In this document: in pieces, positions 9,534-17,630 of the stretch | Layout of the letters: every line of letters begins with the position of its first letter | How positions within the stretch are numbered: position 1 is the stretch's first letter | Assembly: GCF_001514065.1 (NCBI RefSeq) | Contig: NZ_KQ948426.1 | Coordinates: 248,001 to 312,000, forward strand | Length of the DNA: 64,000 nt | Direction: 5' to 3' | From: Streptomyces antibioticus | GTDB lineage: Bacteria; Actinomycetota; Actinomycetes; Streptomycetales; Streptomycetaceae | Notes under the pieces: generated by a model | The model's input: only the letters and a program-made list of their open reading frames with translations | What the model was told of the DNA's origin: nothing | Databases searched by the model: none | Program-made: the position numbers and the translations under genes

Positions 9534-10724
9534 ATGACCGGCATGACCTCCACCGCACGCCCGCACCTCAACCGCCGGCTCGCCGAGTTCGGGACGACGA
9601 TCTTCGCCGAGATGTCCGCGCTCGCCGTGCAGACCGGCTCGATCAATCTCGGCCAGGGCTTCCCCGACACGGACGGCCCCGAGGAGATCCGGGAGGCGGC
9701 CGTACGGGCGCTGCGCGACGGACGCGGCAACCAGTACCCGCCGGGTCCGGGCGTCCCCGAGCTGCGCACCGCGATCGCCGCGCACCAGCAGCGTCGGTAC
9801 GCACTGACGTACGACCCCGACACCGAGGTCCTGGTGACGGCGGGCGCGACCGAGGCCATCGCCGCCGCCCTGCTCGCCCTCCTGGAGCCCGGCGACGAGG
9901 TCATCGCCTTCGAGCCGTACTACGACTCCTACGCGGCCTGCATCGCCATGGCGGGCGGCACCCGCGTCCCGGTCACCCTGCGCCCGGACGGCGACAGCTT
10001 CCGCCTCGACCTCGACGAGCTGCGCGCGGCGGTGACGGACAGGACCCGGCTGCTGCTGATCAACACGCCCCACAACCCCACCGGCACGGTCCTCACCCGT
10101 GCGGAGCTCACCGCGATCGCCGAGCTGGCGGTCGAGCGGGATCTGCTGGTCGTCACCGACGAGGTGTACGAACACCTGGTCTTCGACGACGCCGAGCACC
10201 TCCCGCTCGCGACCTTCCCTGGCATGCGCGACCGCACGGTCACGATCGGCTCGGCCGGCAAGACCTTCTCCTTCACCGGCTGGAAGGTCGGCTGGGTGAC
10301 CGGCTCGCCGTCCCTGGTCTCGGCGGTGCGCTCGGCGAAGCAGTTCCTCACGTACGTCGCCTCGGGCCCCTTCCAGTACGCGGTCGCCGAGGCCCTCGCG
10401 CTGCCGGACAGCTATTACGAGGCCTTCCGGGCGGACATGCGCGCCAAGCGCGACCTGCTCGCGAGCGGCCTGGCGGAGGCGGGCTTCGGGGTGTTCCGCA
10501 CCGCCGGCACCTACTTCATCACCACCGACATCCGCCCCCTCGGCGAGAGCGACGGCTTCGCCTTCTGCCGCGCGCTGCCGGAGCGGGCCGGGGTCGTCGC
10601 CATCCCCAACGCGGTCTTCTACGACCACCGGGAGGCGGGCGCGCCCTTCGTACGGTTCGCGTTCTGCAAGCAGACGGCGGTGCTGGAGGAGGCGGTCAAG
10701 CGGCTGAAGGCGCTGGCGGGCTGA
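9534..10724 (+). CDS. PLP-dependent aminotransferase (class I/II)
   Basis: A 396-residue fold-type I aminotransferase. The PLP-binding lysine is K243 in SAGKTFSFTGWKVGW, and the asparagine/proline motif INTPHNPTGTV, the TDEVYEHL segment and the C-terminal VRFAFCKQ arginine are present. It should move the amino group between an amino acid and a 2-oxo acid. Similarity in pattern is to the subgroup that includes kynurenine/glutamine transaminase and methionine aminotransferase, though it is often annotated as aspartate aminotransferase; the substrate is not decided here. Start at 9534 or, three codons later, 9543 is possible. It is divergent from the small paralog operon. Confidence 0.9.
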   Translation: MTGMTSTARPHLNRRLAEFGTTIFAEMSALAVQTGSINLGQGFPDTDGPEEIREAAVRALRDGRGNQYPPGPGVPELRTAIAAHQQRRYALTYDPDTEVLVTAGATEAIAAALLALLEPGDEVIAFEPYYDSYAACIAMAGGTRVPVTLRPDGDSFRLDLDELRAAVTDRTRLLLINTPHNPTGTVLTRAELTAIAELAVERDLLVVTDEVYEHLVFDDAEHLPLATFPGMRDRTVTIGSAGKTFSFTGWKVGWVTGSPSLVSAVRSAKQFLTYVASGPFQYAVAEALALPDSYYEAFRADMRAKRDLLASGLAEAGFGVFRTAGTYFITTDIRPLGESDGFAFCRALPERAGVVAIPNAVFYDHREAGAPFVRFAFCKQTAVLEEAVKRLKALAG

Positions 10725-10779
10725 CGCGACTCGGGCGGTCGGACACTGGGGCATGATGCTCGCTTATGCCTGACTTCTT

Positions 10780-11985
10780 ATGCAATGTGCTGATGTGACC
10801 CCTGTCAGCACGCTCGCGCCGCCCGCCGTCGCCCAGCCCGGCACCACCGAACGCATCCGGCCGCGCCACCCCATCGCGGTGGCGCTCGGCCTGTTCGCCG
10901 CCGCCCGGCTCACCGGGCTGGCCGTGCTCGCCGCGACCGCCTGGGCCACCGGCCACCACCCGCTCACCCTGCTGGGCCGGTCCTGGGACTCCCGCTGGTA
11001 CCTGGGCATCGCCGCGCACGGCTACGGCCGCACCCTCCACATCCGCCCCGGTGTCGTCTTCAGCGACCTCGCCTTCTTCCCGCTCTACCCGGCGCTGGTG
11101 CGCGCGGTGACCGCGGTCAGCCCGCTGGGCGGCGGCGCGGCGGGCCTGCTGGTGTCGTGGACGGCGGCGGCGGTGGCGGCGTGCGGCATCTACGCGATCG
11201 GCGTACGGCTGCACGGCCGCGCGGTGGCCACCACCCTCGTACTGCTCTGGGCCCTGCTGCCGCACTCGGTCGTGCTGTCGATGGCGTACACGGAACCCGT
11301 CCTGACCGCGTTCGCCGCCTGGTCGCTGTACGCCGTGCTCACCGGCCGCTGGCTGTGGGCGGGCACACTGGCCGCGCTGGCGGGGCTGGCCCGGCCGAAC
11401 GGGTTCGCGGTGGCGGTGGCGGTGCTGGTGACGGCGGCGTACGAGATCTTCCGGACCCGGCGGCGGGGCGGAAAAGTTACCCACAGCCTGTGGACGGGCG
11501 CGGCGCTCGCCCCGCTCGGCTGGTCGGCGTACGTCCTCTGGGTCGGCCATCGCAAGGGAGACCTGCTCGGCGGCTACTTCGCGGTGCAGCGCGGCTGGGG
11601 CTCCAGCTTCGACTTCGGCCGGGGTTCCCTGCGCTTCGCCCGTCACCTCGTCCTCGAGGGCGACCGCCTGGTCTTCCCGATGACACTGCTGATCGTCGCC
11701 GTCGCGGTCGTCCTGTACGCCCTGCTCCTGCTGGACCGCCCGCCGCTCCCGCTGGCCGTCTACACCGCCGTACTCCTGCTGATCACCCTCGGCGGCTCGG
11801 GCTTCTTCGAGTCCAAGCCGCGCTTCCTGCTGCCCGCGTTCCCGCTGCTGCTCCCGTCGGCCCGGGCCCTGGTCCGCACGGCGAGAGCCCGGCCCTGGCA
11901 CGCGGTCGTGGTGACCGGTGCCCTGGCCGGGCTCTCTTTCGCCTACGGGGCGTATCTGGTCGTACTGGCGGACACGCCGCTGTAG
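10780..11985 (+). CDS. polytopic membrane mannosyltransferase, PIG-V-like
   Basis: A 401-residue integral membrane protein with about ten hydrophobic segments. It shows the signature of the PIG-V/GT-C type family: WDSRWYLGIAAHGY (about residues 68-81) near the first extracytoplasmic loop and FFPLYPALVR shortly after. Such enzymes use a polyprenyl-phosphate sugar as donor on the outer face of the membrane. The acceptor, possibly a protein or lipid glycan, cannot be read from sequence. Starts at the ATG 10780 or the GTG 10795 are both possible. It is convergent with the YbjN-like gene, with only 14 bp between stops. Confidence 0.8.
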   Translation: MQCADVTPVSTLAPPAVAQPGTTERIRPRHPIAVALGLFAAARLTGLAVLAATAWATGHHPLTLLGRSWDSRWYLGIAAHGYGRTLHIRPGVVFSDLAFFPLYPALVRAVTAVSPLGGGAAGLLVSWTAAAVAACGIYAIGVRLHGRAVATTLVLLWALLPHSVVLSMAYTEPVLTAFAAWSLYAVLTGRWLWAGTLAALAGLARPNGFAVAVAVLVTAAYEIFRTRRRGGKVTHSLWTGAALAPLGWSAYVLWVGHRKGDLLGGYFAVQRGWGSSFDFGRGSLRFARHLVLEGDRLVFPMTLLIVAVAVVLYALLLLDRPPLPLAVYTAVLLLITLGGSGFFESKPRFLLPAFPLLLPSARALVRTARARPWHAVVVTGALAGLSFAYGAYLVVLADTPL

Positions 11986-11999
11986 AGGATGTTCAGGTC

Positions 12000-12533
12000 C
12001 TACTCGCCGCCGTCGCTGTCGGGCTGGTCGGCGTCGTTGATCTCCTGCTCCAGGCCGAGCTGCTCCACGAGCCACTTGTCGAACTCGATCGCGGCCCGCA
12101 CCCAGCTGACCGTCGACGACACGAAGTGCTCCAGGCTCACGCCGGTGCCGATCAGCATCTGCGCCTCGCCGATGAGGCGGACGGTGCCGTCGTCGTGGGT
12201 GTGCGTGTAGAGCTTGGGCCACAGGGTGCGGCGGTTCCAGTCGTCGATGGACTCCAGCAGCTGCGGCTTCTCGTCGATCTTGTGGGGCCGGTCGTAGAAC
12301 GTCCGGACCGAGAAGACCTGCTGGTCACCCTCACCCCGGAACATGAAATACGTACGGAACTGCTCCCACGGCGCCGCGAGGTCACCCTCTTCGTCAACGA
12401 CGTACTTCAGCTCCATCTGCTCCAGGAGCTGCTTCACGAGGTCCTGATCCGGGACGACGGGGCCTGCCGGTCCTTGCGGCTGCGGCTCGGGCTGGCCCCC
12501 GAAGTTCGGAATCGAGGACGGGTCGATGGTCAC
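12000..12533 (-). CDS. YbjN-domain protein
   Basis: A 177-residue soluble protein with a YbjN-like domain, a type III secretion chaperone-like fold of uncertain function in bacteria. The core spans about residues 30-155 and includes WEQFRTYFMFRGEG and the segment ending VSLEHFVSSTVSW. It is acidic at the end (DADQPDSDGGE). The GTG at 12533 is preferred over a longer frame because an AAGGGAA site lies 9 bases upstream. It is on the same strand as clpB and downstream of it, but 126 bp separate them and a hairpin lies between, so cotranscription is uncertain. Confidence 0.75.
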   Translation of the reverse strand: MTIDPSSIPNFGGQPEPQPQGPAGPVVPDQDLVKQLLEQMELKYVVDEEGDLAAPWEQFRTYFMFRGEGDQQVFSVRTFYDRPHKIDEKPQLLESIDDWNRRTLWPKLYTHTHDDGTVRLIGEAQMLIGTGVSLEHFVSSTVSWVRAAIEFDKWLVEQLGLEQEINDADQPDSDGGE

Positions 12534-12608
12534 CGTGAATTTCCCTTCGTACGGATTCCGCCATCCTCCCCCATGCGGGGAGGGGCGTGGCAACCCCCGG
12601 CGGGGTCT

Positions 12609-12625
12609 GTCAGCCGAGGGCTGAC
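12609..12625 (-). terminator. short hairpin downstream of clpB
   Basis: GTCAGCC-GAG-GGCTGAC, a perfect 7-bp stem with a 3-base loop, 35 bp past the clpB stop. It is a plausible terminator without a T run, as is common in this genome type. Confidence 0.5.
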
Positions 12626-12659
12626 TTGATCCGGTCGCCGGGGGTCCGGGTACCCAGGG

Positions 12660-15257
12660 TCAGAGCGTCTTGCCCGTCGCCGGGCCCACGATCAGGCCGT
12701 CACCGAACGTGTCCACCCGGACGGTGTCGCCGTCCTTGATCTCGCCGGACAGGATCTCCTTGGCGAGGCGGTCGCCGATGGCGGTCTGGACCAGGCGGCG
12801 CAGGGGGCGGGCGCCGTAGGCCGGGTCCATGCCCTCGGTCGCGAGCCAGGCCAGGGCCTCGTCCGAGACCTCCAGGGTGAGGCGGCGCTCCGCGAGGCGC
12901 TTGGCCAGGCGGTCGATCTGGAGGCGGGCGATACGGCTCAGCTCGTCCTTCGACAGGGCCGAGAAGACGACCAGGTCGTCCAGGCGGTTCAGGAACTCCG
13001 GCTTGAAGGCGGTGCGGACCACCTCCAGGACCTGCTCCCGCTTCTCCTGCTCGGTGGTGAGCGGGTCGACCAGGAACTGGCTGCCCAGGTTGGAGGTCAG
13101 CACCAGGATCGTGTTGCGGAAGTCGACCGTACGGCCCTGGCCGTCGGTGAGCCGGCCGTCGTCCAGCACCTGGAGCAGGACGTCGAAGACCTCCGGGTGG
13201 GCCTTCTCCACCTCGTCCAGCAGCACCACGCTGTACGGGCGGCGCCGGACCGCCTCGGTGAGCTGGCCGCCCTCCTCGTAGCCGACGTAGCCGGGAGGCG
13301 CGCCGACCAGGCGGGCGACGCTGTGCTTCTCGCCGTACTCCGACATGTCGATGCGGACCATCGCCCGCTCGTCGTCGAAGAGGAAGTCGGCCAGCGCCTT
13401 GGCGAGTTCGGTCTTGCCGACGCCCGTGGGGCCCAGGAAGAGGAAGGAGCCGGTCGGGCGGTCGGGGTCGGCGATGCCGGCGCGGGTGCGGCGTACCGCG
13501 TCCGACACCGCCTGCACGGCCTCCGACTGGCCGATCAGCCGCTTGCCCAACTCCTCCTCCATGCGCAGGAGTTTCTGGGTCTCGCCCTCCAGGAGGCGTC
13601 CGGCCGGGATGCCGGTCCAGGCGGCGACGACGTCGGCGATGTCGTCGGAGCCGACCTCCTCCTTGACCATGGTGCCCTTCGCGGCCTCTTCCTCGGCCTG
13701 CGAGGCTTCCTCCAAGTCCCGTTCCAGCGTGGGGATCTCGCCGTACAGCAGCTTGCTGGCGGTGTCGAAGTCGCCGTCGCGCTGGGCGCGTTCGGCCTGG
13801 CCGCGCAAGTCGTCGAGCTTTTCCTTCAGTTCACCGACGCGGTTGAGGGACTGCTTCTCCTTCTCCCAGCGGGCGGTGAGGCCCCGCAGCTCCTCCTCCT
13901 TGTCGGCGAGGTCGCGGCGCAGCTTCTCCAGGCGTTCGCGGGAGGCCGGGTCGGTCTCCTTCTCCAGGGCCAGCTCCTCCATCTTCAACCGGTCGACGGA
14001 GCGCTGGAGTTCGTCGATCTCGACGGGGGACGAGTCGATCTCCATGCGGAGCCGGGAGGCGGACTCGTCGACGAGGTCGATGGCCTTGTCGGGCAGGAAG
14101 CGGGAGGTGATGTAGCGGTCGGAGAGGGTGGCGGCGGCCACCAGCGCGCTGTCGGCGATCTGGACCTTGTGGTGGGCCTCGTACCGCCCCTTCAGCCCGC
14201 GCAGGATGGCGATGGTGTCCTCGACGGTCGGCTCGGCGACCAGGACCTGCTGGAAGCGGCGCTCCAGGGCCGGGTCCTTCTCGATCCGCTCGCGGTACTC
14301 GTCGAGGGTCGTCGCGCCGACCATGCGCAGCTCACCGCGCGCGAGCATGGGCTTGAGCATGTTGCCCGCGTCCATGGCGGAGTCGCCGCCGGCGCCGGCC
14401 CCGACGACGGTGTGCAGCTCGTCGATGAAGGTGATGATCTGGCCGTCGGAGTCCTTGATCTCGGCGAGGACGGTCTTGAGCCGCTCCTCGAACTCACCGC
14501 GGTACTTCGCGCCGGCGACCATCGCGCCGAGGTCGAGGGCGACGAGCCGCTTGTTCTTCAGCGACTCCGGCACGTCCCCCTTGACGATCCGCTGGGCGAG
14601 GCCTTCGACGACGGCGGTCTTGCCGACGCCGGGCTCGCCGATGAGGACGGGGTTGTTCTTGGTCCGGCGGGACAGCACCTGCACCACGCGCCGGATCTCC
14701 TGGTCCCGTCCGATGACGGGGTCGAGCTTCCCCTCGCGCGCGGCGGCGGTGAAGTCGGTACCGAACTTCTCCAGGGCCTTGTAGGAGCCCTCGGGATCGG
14801 CGGTGGTCACCCTTCTTCCTCCCCTCGCCTTCTGGAAGGCGTCCTGCAACTTCCTGGCGTCGGCCCCCTGCGAGGAGAGTACGTCCCCGGCCTGGCCGCC
14901 CTTGGCAGCGATGCCGATGAGCAGGTGCTCGGTGGAGAGGTACTCGTCACCGAGGTCCTTGGCGCGGGTCGCGGCGTCGTTGACGACGGCGAGCAGTTCG
15001 CGGCTGGGCTGCGGGGGCGCGACGGTGGAGCCGGTCACGCTGGGCAGACCGGCGAGGATCTTCTCGGCTCCGGCGCGGACGGCGGCGAGGTCGGCCTCGA
15101 CGGCGGCCAGCAGATCCACGATGTTCTCGTTGTCCTGCCCCTGGAGCAGAGCCAGGAGCAGGTGGGCGGGGGTGAGGTCGGGGTGCCCCTCGGCGGCGGC
15201 GCGCTTCTCGGCCGCGTTGATCGCGTCCCGGCTCCGGTTGGTCAGCTCGGCGTCCAC
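12660..15257 (-). CDS. clpB: ATP-dependent disaggregase ClpB
   Basis: An 865-residue Hsp100 disaggregase that extracts polypeptides from aggregates with DnaK/DnaJ/GrpE. In order it has the N-terminal substrate domain (residues 1-145), AAA-1 with Walker A GEPGVGKT and the arginine-finger region, the long coiled-coil M domain (about 400-530, Glu/Arg-rich) that contacts DnaK, AAA-2 with Walker A GPTGVGKT, and the C-terminal oligomerisation region. There is no ClpP-binding IGF loop, as expected for ClpB. It starts at a GTG (15257) with a GGAGGAG site. A HAIR element sits 64 bp upstream, so it should be repressed by HspR, encoded at 27071 in this window, and induced by heat. Confidence 0.97.
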   Translation of the reverse strand: MDAELTNRSRDAINAAEKRAAAEGHPDLTPAHLLLALLQGQDNENIVDLLAAVEADLAAVRAGAEKILAGLPSVTGSTVAPPQPSRELLAVVNDAATRAKDLGDEYLSTEHLLIGIAAKGGQAGDVLSSQGADARKLQDAFQKARGGRRVTTADPEGSYKALEKFGTDFTAAAREGKLDPVIGRDQEIRRVVQVLSRRTKNNPVLIGEPGVGKTAVVEGLAQRIVKGDVPESLKNKRLVALDLGAMVAGAKYRGEFEERLKTVLAEIKDSDGQIITFIDELHTVVGAGAGGDSAMDAGNMLKPMLARGELRMVGATTLDEYRERIEKDPALERRFQQVLVAEPTVEDTIAILRGLKGRYEAHHKVQIADSALVAAATLSDRYITSRFLPDKAIDLVDESASRLRMEIDSSPVEIDELQRSVDRLKMEELALEKETDPASRERLEKLRRDLADKEEELRGLTARWEKEKQSLNRVGELKEKLDDLRGQAERAQRDGDFDTASKLLYGEIPTLERDLEEASQAEEEAAKGTMVKEEVGSDDIADVVAAWTGIPAGRLLEGETQKLLRMEEELGKRLIGQSEAVQAVSDAVRRTRAGIADPDRPTGSFLFLGPTGVGKTELAKALADFLFDDERAMVRIDMSEYGEKHSVARLVGAPPGYVGYEEGGQLTEAVRRRPYSVVLLDEVEKAHPEVFDVLLQVLDDGRLTDGQGRTVDFRNTILVLTSNLGSQFLVDPLTTEQEKREQVLEVVRTAFKPEFLNRLDDLVVFSALSKDELSRIARLQIDRLAKRLAERRLTLEVSDEALAWLATEGMDPAYGARPLRRLVQTAIGDRLAKEILSGEIKDGDTVRVDTFGDGLIVGPATGKTL

Positions 15258-15290
15258 GTGTCCGTACTCCTCCTCGATGTCGACGGCTCT

Positions 15291-15307
15291 CCTGAGTCTG
15301 ACTCAGG
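15291..15307. repeat. compact palindrome of HAIR-like half-sites
   Basis: CCTGAGT-CTG-ACTCAGG is perfectly symmetric, with half-sites like those of HAIR but a 3-base spacer in place of 7. It lies between the canonical HAIR and the clpB start. It may be a secondary site or simply a hairpin in the leader. Confidence 0.45.
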
Positions 15308-15320
15308 CAACGTACACAAA

Positions 15321-15341
15321 GTTGAGTCTATTCCACTCAAG
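15321..15341. promoter_or_regulatory. HAIR operator (HspR site) of clpB
   Basis: GTTGAGT-N7-ACTCAAG matches the known HAIR consensus CTTGAGT-N7-ACTCAAG at 13 of 14 positions. HspR binds this element in Streptomyces to repress heat-shock genes. It lies in the clpB leader, 64-84 bp upstream of the GTG. Confidence 0.9.
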
Positions 15342-15401
15342 GTACGGCTCGGGAGGGGTCGGGGACCGGGTTCCCCTCCTGCCGGGGTTAAGTTCCGGGG
15401 C

Positions 15402-15818
15402 ATGGCGACGACGTACACCCAGGACCCCGGCGCACCGGACCCGCTCTACCTCAGCTTCTGGCGGGAACGGCACCTGTGCACCCTGACGACCCTGCGCCCG
15501 GACGGCAGCCCGCACGTGGTGCCGGTCGGAGTGACATACGACCCGGAGGCGCGGCTCGCTCGGGTGATCACGAACAAGTCGAGCGCGAAGGTGGGACACG
15601 TCCGGGCGGCGGGCCCTGCCGGAGCCCTGGTCGCGGTGTGCCAGGTGGCCGGGCGGCGCTGGGCGACGCTGGAGGGACGGGCGTACGTGCGGACCGATCC
15701 CGAGCGGGTGGCGGAAGCCGAGCGGCGGTACGCGGAGCGCTATGAGCGCACGCCGGCGCCGAATCCGTCCCGGGTGGTGATCGAGATCGAGCTGACGCGG
15801 GCGCTGGGGCGCGGTTGA
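15402..15818 (+). CDS. PPOX-class F420/FMN-binding oxidoreductase-like protein
   Basis: A 138-residue split-barrel protein of the pyridoxamine 5'-phosphate oxidase superfamily. It has FWRERHLCTLTTLRPDG near residues 19-35 and VVPVGVTYDPEA, the typical N-terminal strands of small actinobacterial members that bind F420 or FMN. The cofactor cannot be distinguished by eye. It is divergent from clpB, and its promoter region overlaps the HAIR site, so it may share heat-shock control. The ATG at 15402 follows a weak AAG site. A hairpin follows at 15837. Confidence 0.75.
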   Translation: MATTYTQDPGAPDPLYLSFWRERHLCTLTTLRPDGSPHVVPVGVTYDPEARLARVITNKSSAKVGHVRAAGPAGALVAVCQVAGRRWATLEGRAYVRTDPERVAEAERRYAERYERTPAPNPSRVVIEIELTRALGRG

Positions 15819-15836
15819 GCGGGGGCCTCGCAAGCA

Positions 15837-15860
15837 CCGTTGGCGATTTTCAGCCAACGG
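15837..15860 (+). terminator. hairpin after the PPOX-class gene
   Basis: CCGTTGGC pairs perfectly with GCCAACGG around an 8-base A/T-rich loop (GATTTTCA), 18 bp past the stop. Probable terminator; an operator is also possible because the arms are symmetric. Confidence 0.55.
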
Positions 15861-15899
15861 CCAGAAAAGGTCGATACCCTGAAATGTCTCCCAAAACTG

Positions 15900-15938
15900 C
15901 AGCGGCGTCACCGTGTTCAGGTCACGGTGACGCCGCTG
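15900..15938. terminator. strong bidirectional terminator
   Basis: A perfect 16-bp stem, CAGCGGCGTCACCGTG with its complement, and a 7-base loop. It lies between the PPOX-class gene (+) and the end of the Rieske-like gene (-, stop at 15983), closing both convergent transcripts. Confidence 0.85.
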
Positions 15939-15982
15939 CGGGGGGAAGCGCCTGAGCGATCTGTTACGACGGGGGAATCGCG

Positions 15983-16318
15983 TCAGGCACTGCGGGGGGT
16001 GGCTGAGATGGTCCGTGGGGTGGGGGATTCCGGTTCCACCAGCCGATGGTCTCGTTGGTCGAGGTTCACAAAGATCATTCCGTACCGAATGGCACACCGC
16101 ACAGGCTGCGGCGCCCCCCGAGGCCGCCGCAGACACCGGTACGCCCGGACGTCCTCGTCGTCGTCACGGGTGACCACGACCGGCTCTCCGAAGACCGTCA
16201 CCATCAATGAGTCACCGGAGTGAGGGATCGCGGTGACCAGATCGATGAAGTGCCAGCCGGACCGGTAGGCCGTGGCCATCTCGCGTCGGAACGAGCGGTC
16301 GTCAGGGGGAGTCGTCAC
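15983..16318 (-). CDS. Rieske-fold-like protein lacking [2Fe-2S] ligands
   Basis: A 111-residue protein. The segment around residues 20-80 (SGWHFIDL, GDSLMVTVFGEPVVVTRD, VRAYRCLRRPRGAP, RYGMIFVNLD) follows the N-terminal Rieske domain of ring-hydroxylating oxygenases. The first cluster motif would be Cys-X-His followed by RGA; here it reads CLRRPRGAP, and no second Cys-X2-His pair is present. It therefore should not bind a cluster. The C-terminal oxygenase domain is absent. The GTG start at 16318 lies one base after the stop of the upstream peptide gene, so the two are tightly coupled. Function is unknown; a binding or regulatory role is inferred from loss of the ligands. Confidence 0.6.
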   Translation of the reverse strand: MTTPPDDRSFRREMATAYRSGWHFIDLVTAIPHSGDSLMVTVFGEPVVVTRDDDEDVRAYRCLRRPRGAPQPVRCAIRYGMIFVNLDQRDHRLVEPESPTPRTISATPRSA

Positions 16319-16319
16319 G

Positions 16320-16505
16320 TCAGCTCCCGACAGCCCAAGCGCTGTCCTGGGCCTTCCACGCACTGTCGCCAGGCGCGGCCTGCACCAGCCAGGCACTGTC
16401 CGCCCGAACGTCGCCCTTCGTGTCGGAGAAGGCACCCAGTGCCCCGAAAGCCACAACGGCGGAAAAAGCGGCGGCAAGCACCGAGCGAAGCAATTTCTTC
16501 TGCAT
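16320..16505 (-). CDS. small secreted peptide with three DSAW motifs
   Basis: A 61-residue precursor. The N-terminus has a classical signal peptide (MQKKLLRSVLAAAFSAVVAFGALGA), with cleavage likely near residues 27-32. The rest, about 30 residues, contains DSAW three times (ADSAWLV, GDSAWKA, QDSAWAV) and ends in AVGS. No cysteine or catalytic residue is present. It starts at the ATG 16505, 132 bp from the divergent LuxR-type gene, and is coupled to the Rieske-like gene. A signal, wall-bound or host-interaction peptide is plausible; I recognise no characterised family. The tryptophan repeat may mark processing or binding units. Confidence 0.7.
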   Translation of the reverse strand: MQKKLLRSVLAAAFSAVVAFGALGAFSDTKGDVRADSAWLVQAAPGDSAWKAQDSAWAVGS

Positions 16506-16637
16506 AGTCGGCTTCGTCCTCACTTGAAGGTCCCCTCTTCACCCCGTTAACCAAGACGATGGCTCATTCGGGCACGTCATGGCCACACAATCGATGCATC
16601 ATGTTCCTGCACGTTCATAACCCTGGGGGGTGGAGGT

Positions 16638-17630
16638 TTGACAACAAAGAGGGCCAAAGGGACACATCCGCACGCGATGACCATGTTGTGCGAGGAGGGC
16701 GGCCTGCTTTACGCGAACGCGCTGCGCACCGGACGCATACCCCGCTCGGATGTGGAGGTCGCTCCCTGCCTGATGGAGTTCGACCTGCTCCATCCCGACC
16801 CGGACGATCCGAGCTGGCTGCGCCCCGTGCCCCCGGCGATCGCCCTGGCGCAACGGCTCAACCCCATAGAGCACGAGATCAGCGAACGCAGACAGCTGTC
16901 GATCGAACTCGCCGACGCTTTCAAGCCGTTCATGGCCCTCAGTGCCCAGGCGACGACGGCGACCCACTCCATCACGGTGCTGGAGGGGCGTGACCGGATC
17001 AACGCCGCGCTCAACCTGGCCGCGGACCAGTGCCACACCGAGATGCTCACGGTCCAGCCCAGCACCCGCCGGACCGAGCGCAGTCTCCTTCAGGGGCTGG
17101 AGCGGGACAAGACGCTGATCGAGCGGGGAGTGCGCATCCGGACCCTCTACCAGCACACCGCCAGGTACAGCCCGGAAAAGCTGGCCTACGTGGACCAGCT
17201 CTCCAAGGGCAAGGTGGAGTACCGCACCATCGACGAGCTGGTCGAGCGTCTCATCATCTGCGACGAGACCGTCGCCTTCATCCCCACCCGGGACGACCTC
17301 GAGGTCGCCCTGGAGCTGCGGCACCCCGGGCTCGTCCGCTACCTGATCAAGGTCTTCGAGTTCATGTGGGGCCGCTCAGTCCCGCTGAGCGCCGGCGCCC
17401 CGTACGAGACCGCCGCCGACGGCATCACCGACATCCAGCACTCCATCGCCAAGCTCCTGGTGGAGGGCCACGTCGACGAGGCCATCGCGCGCAGGCTGGG
17501 CATGAACGTCCGCACCTGCCGGGCCCACATCGCCAAGCTGGCCGCGGCGCTGGGCAGCGGCAGCCGGGCCCAGCTCGGCTTCCTCATCGCCGAGTCCGGC
17601 ATCCTCAAGCACGACGGCACCGAGCCGTGA
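16638..17630 (+). CDS. LuxR-type regulator with TrmB-like sensor region (paralog A)
   Basis: A protein of about 330 residues. Residues 1-70 hold a degenerate winged-helix-like segment (ANALRTGRIPRSDVE). Residues 120-245 match the TrmB/PLD-like module seen in Streptomyces regulators (MLTVQPSTRR, RIRTLYQHTARYS, VEYRTIDELVERLIICD, VAFIPTRDD, LRHPGLVRYL). A LuxR helix-turn-helix follows at about 267-320 with VDEAIARRLGMNVRTCRAH. There is no receiver domain, so activation must be by ligand or protein contact. The start is uncertain: TTG 16638 has GGAGG only one base away, and ATG 16677 is an alternative. The stop overlaps the next gene's GTG. It is divergent from the DSAW peptide operon. Confidence 0.8.
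   Translation: MTTKRAKGTHPHAMTMLCEEGGLLYANALRTGRIPRSDVEVAPCLMEFDLLHPDPDDPSWLRPVPPAIALAQRLNPIEHEISERRQLSIELADAFKPFMALSAQATTATHSITVLEGRDRINAALNLAADQCHTEMLTVQPSTRRTERSLLQGLERDKTLIERGVRIRTLYQHTARYSPEKLAYVDQLSKGKVEYRTIDELVERLIICDETVAFIPTRDDLEVALELRHPGLVRYLIKVFEFMWGRSVPLSAGAPYETAADGITDIQHSIAKLLVEGHVDEAIARRLGMNVRTCRAHIAKLAAALGSGSRAQLGFLIAESGILKHDGTEP

Noticed and set aside
13197-15401. Plus-strand frame antisense to clpB, in phase with the PPOX-class gene
   Set aside because: Only the last 138 codons from 15402 have domain content; the earlier part is a mirror of clpB.
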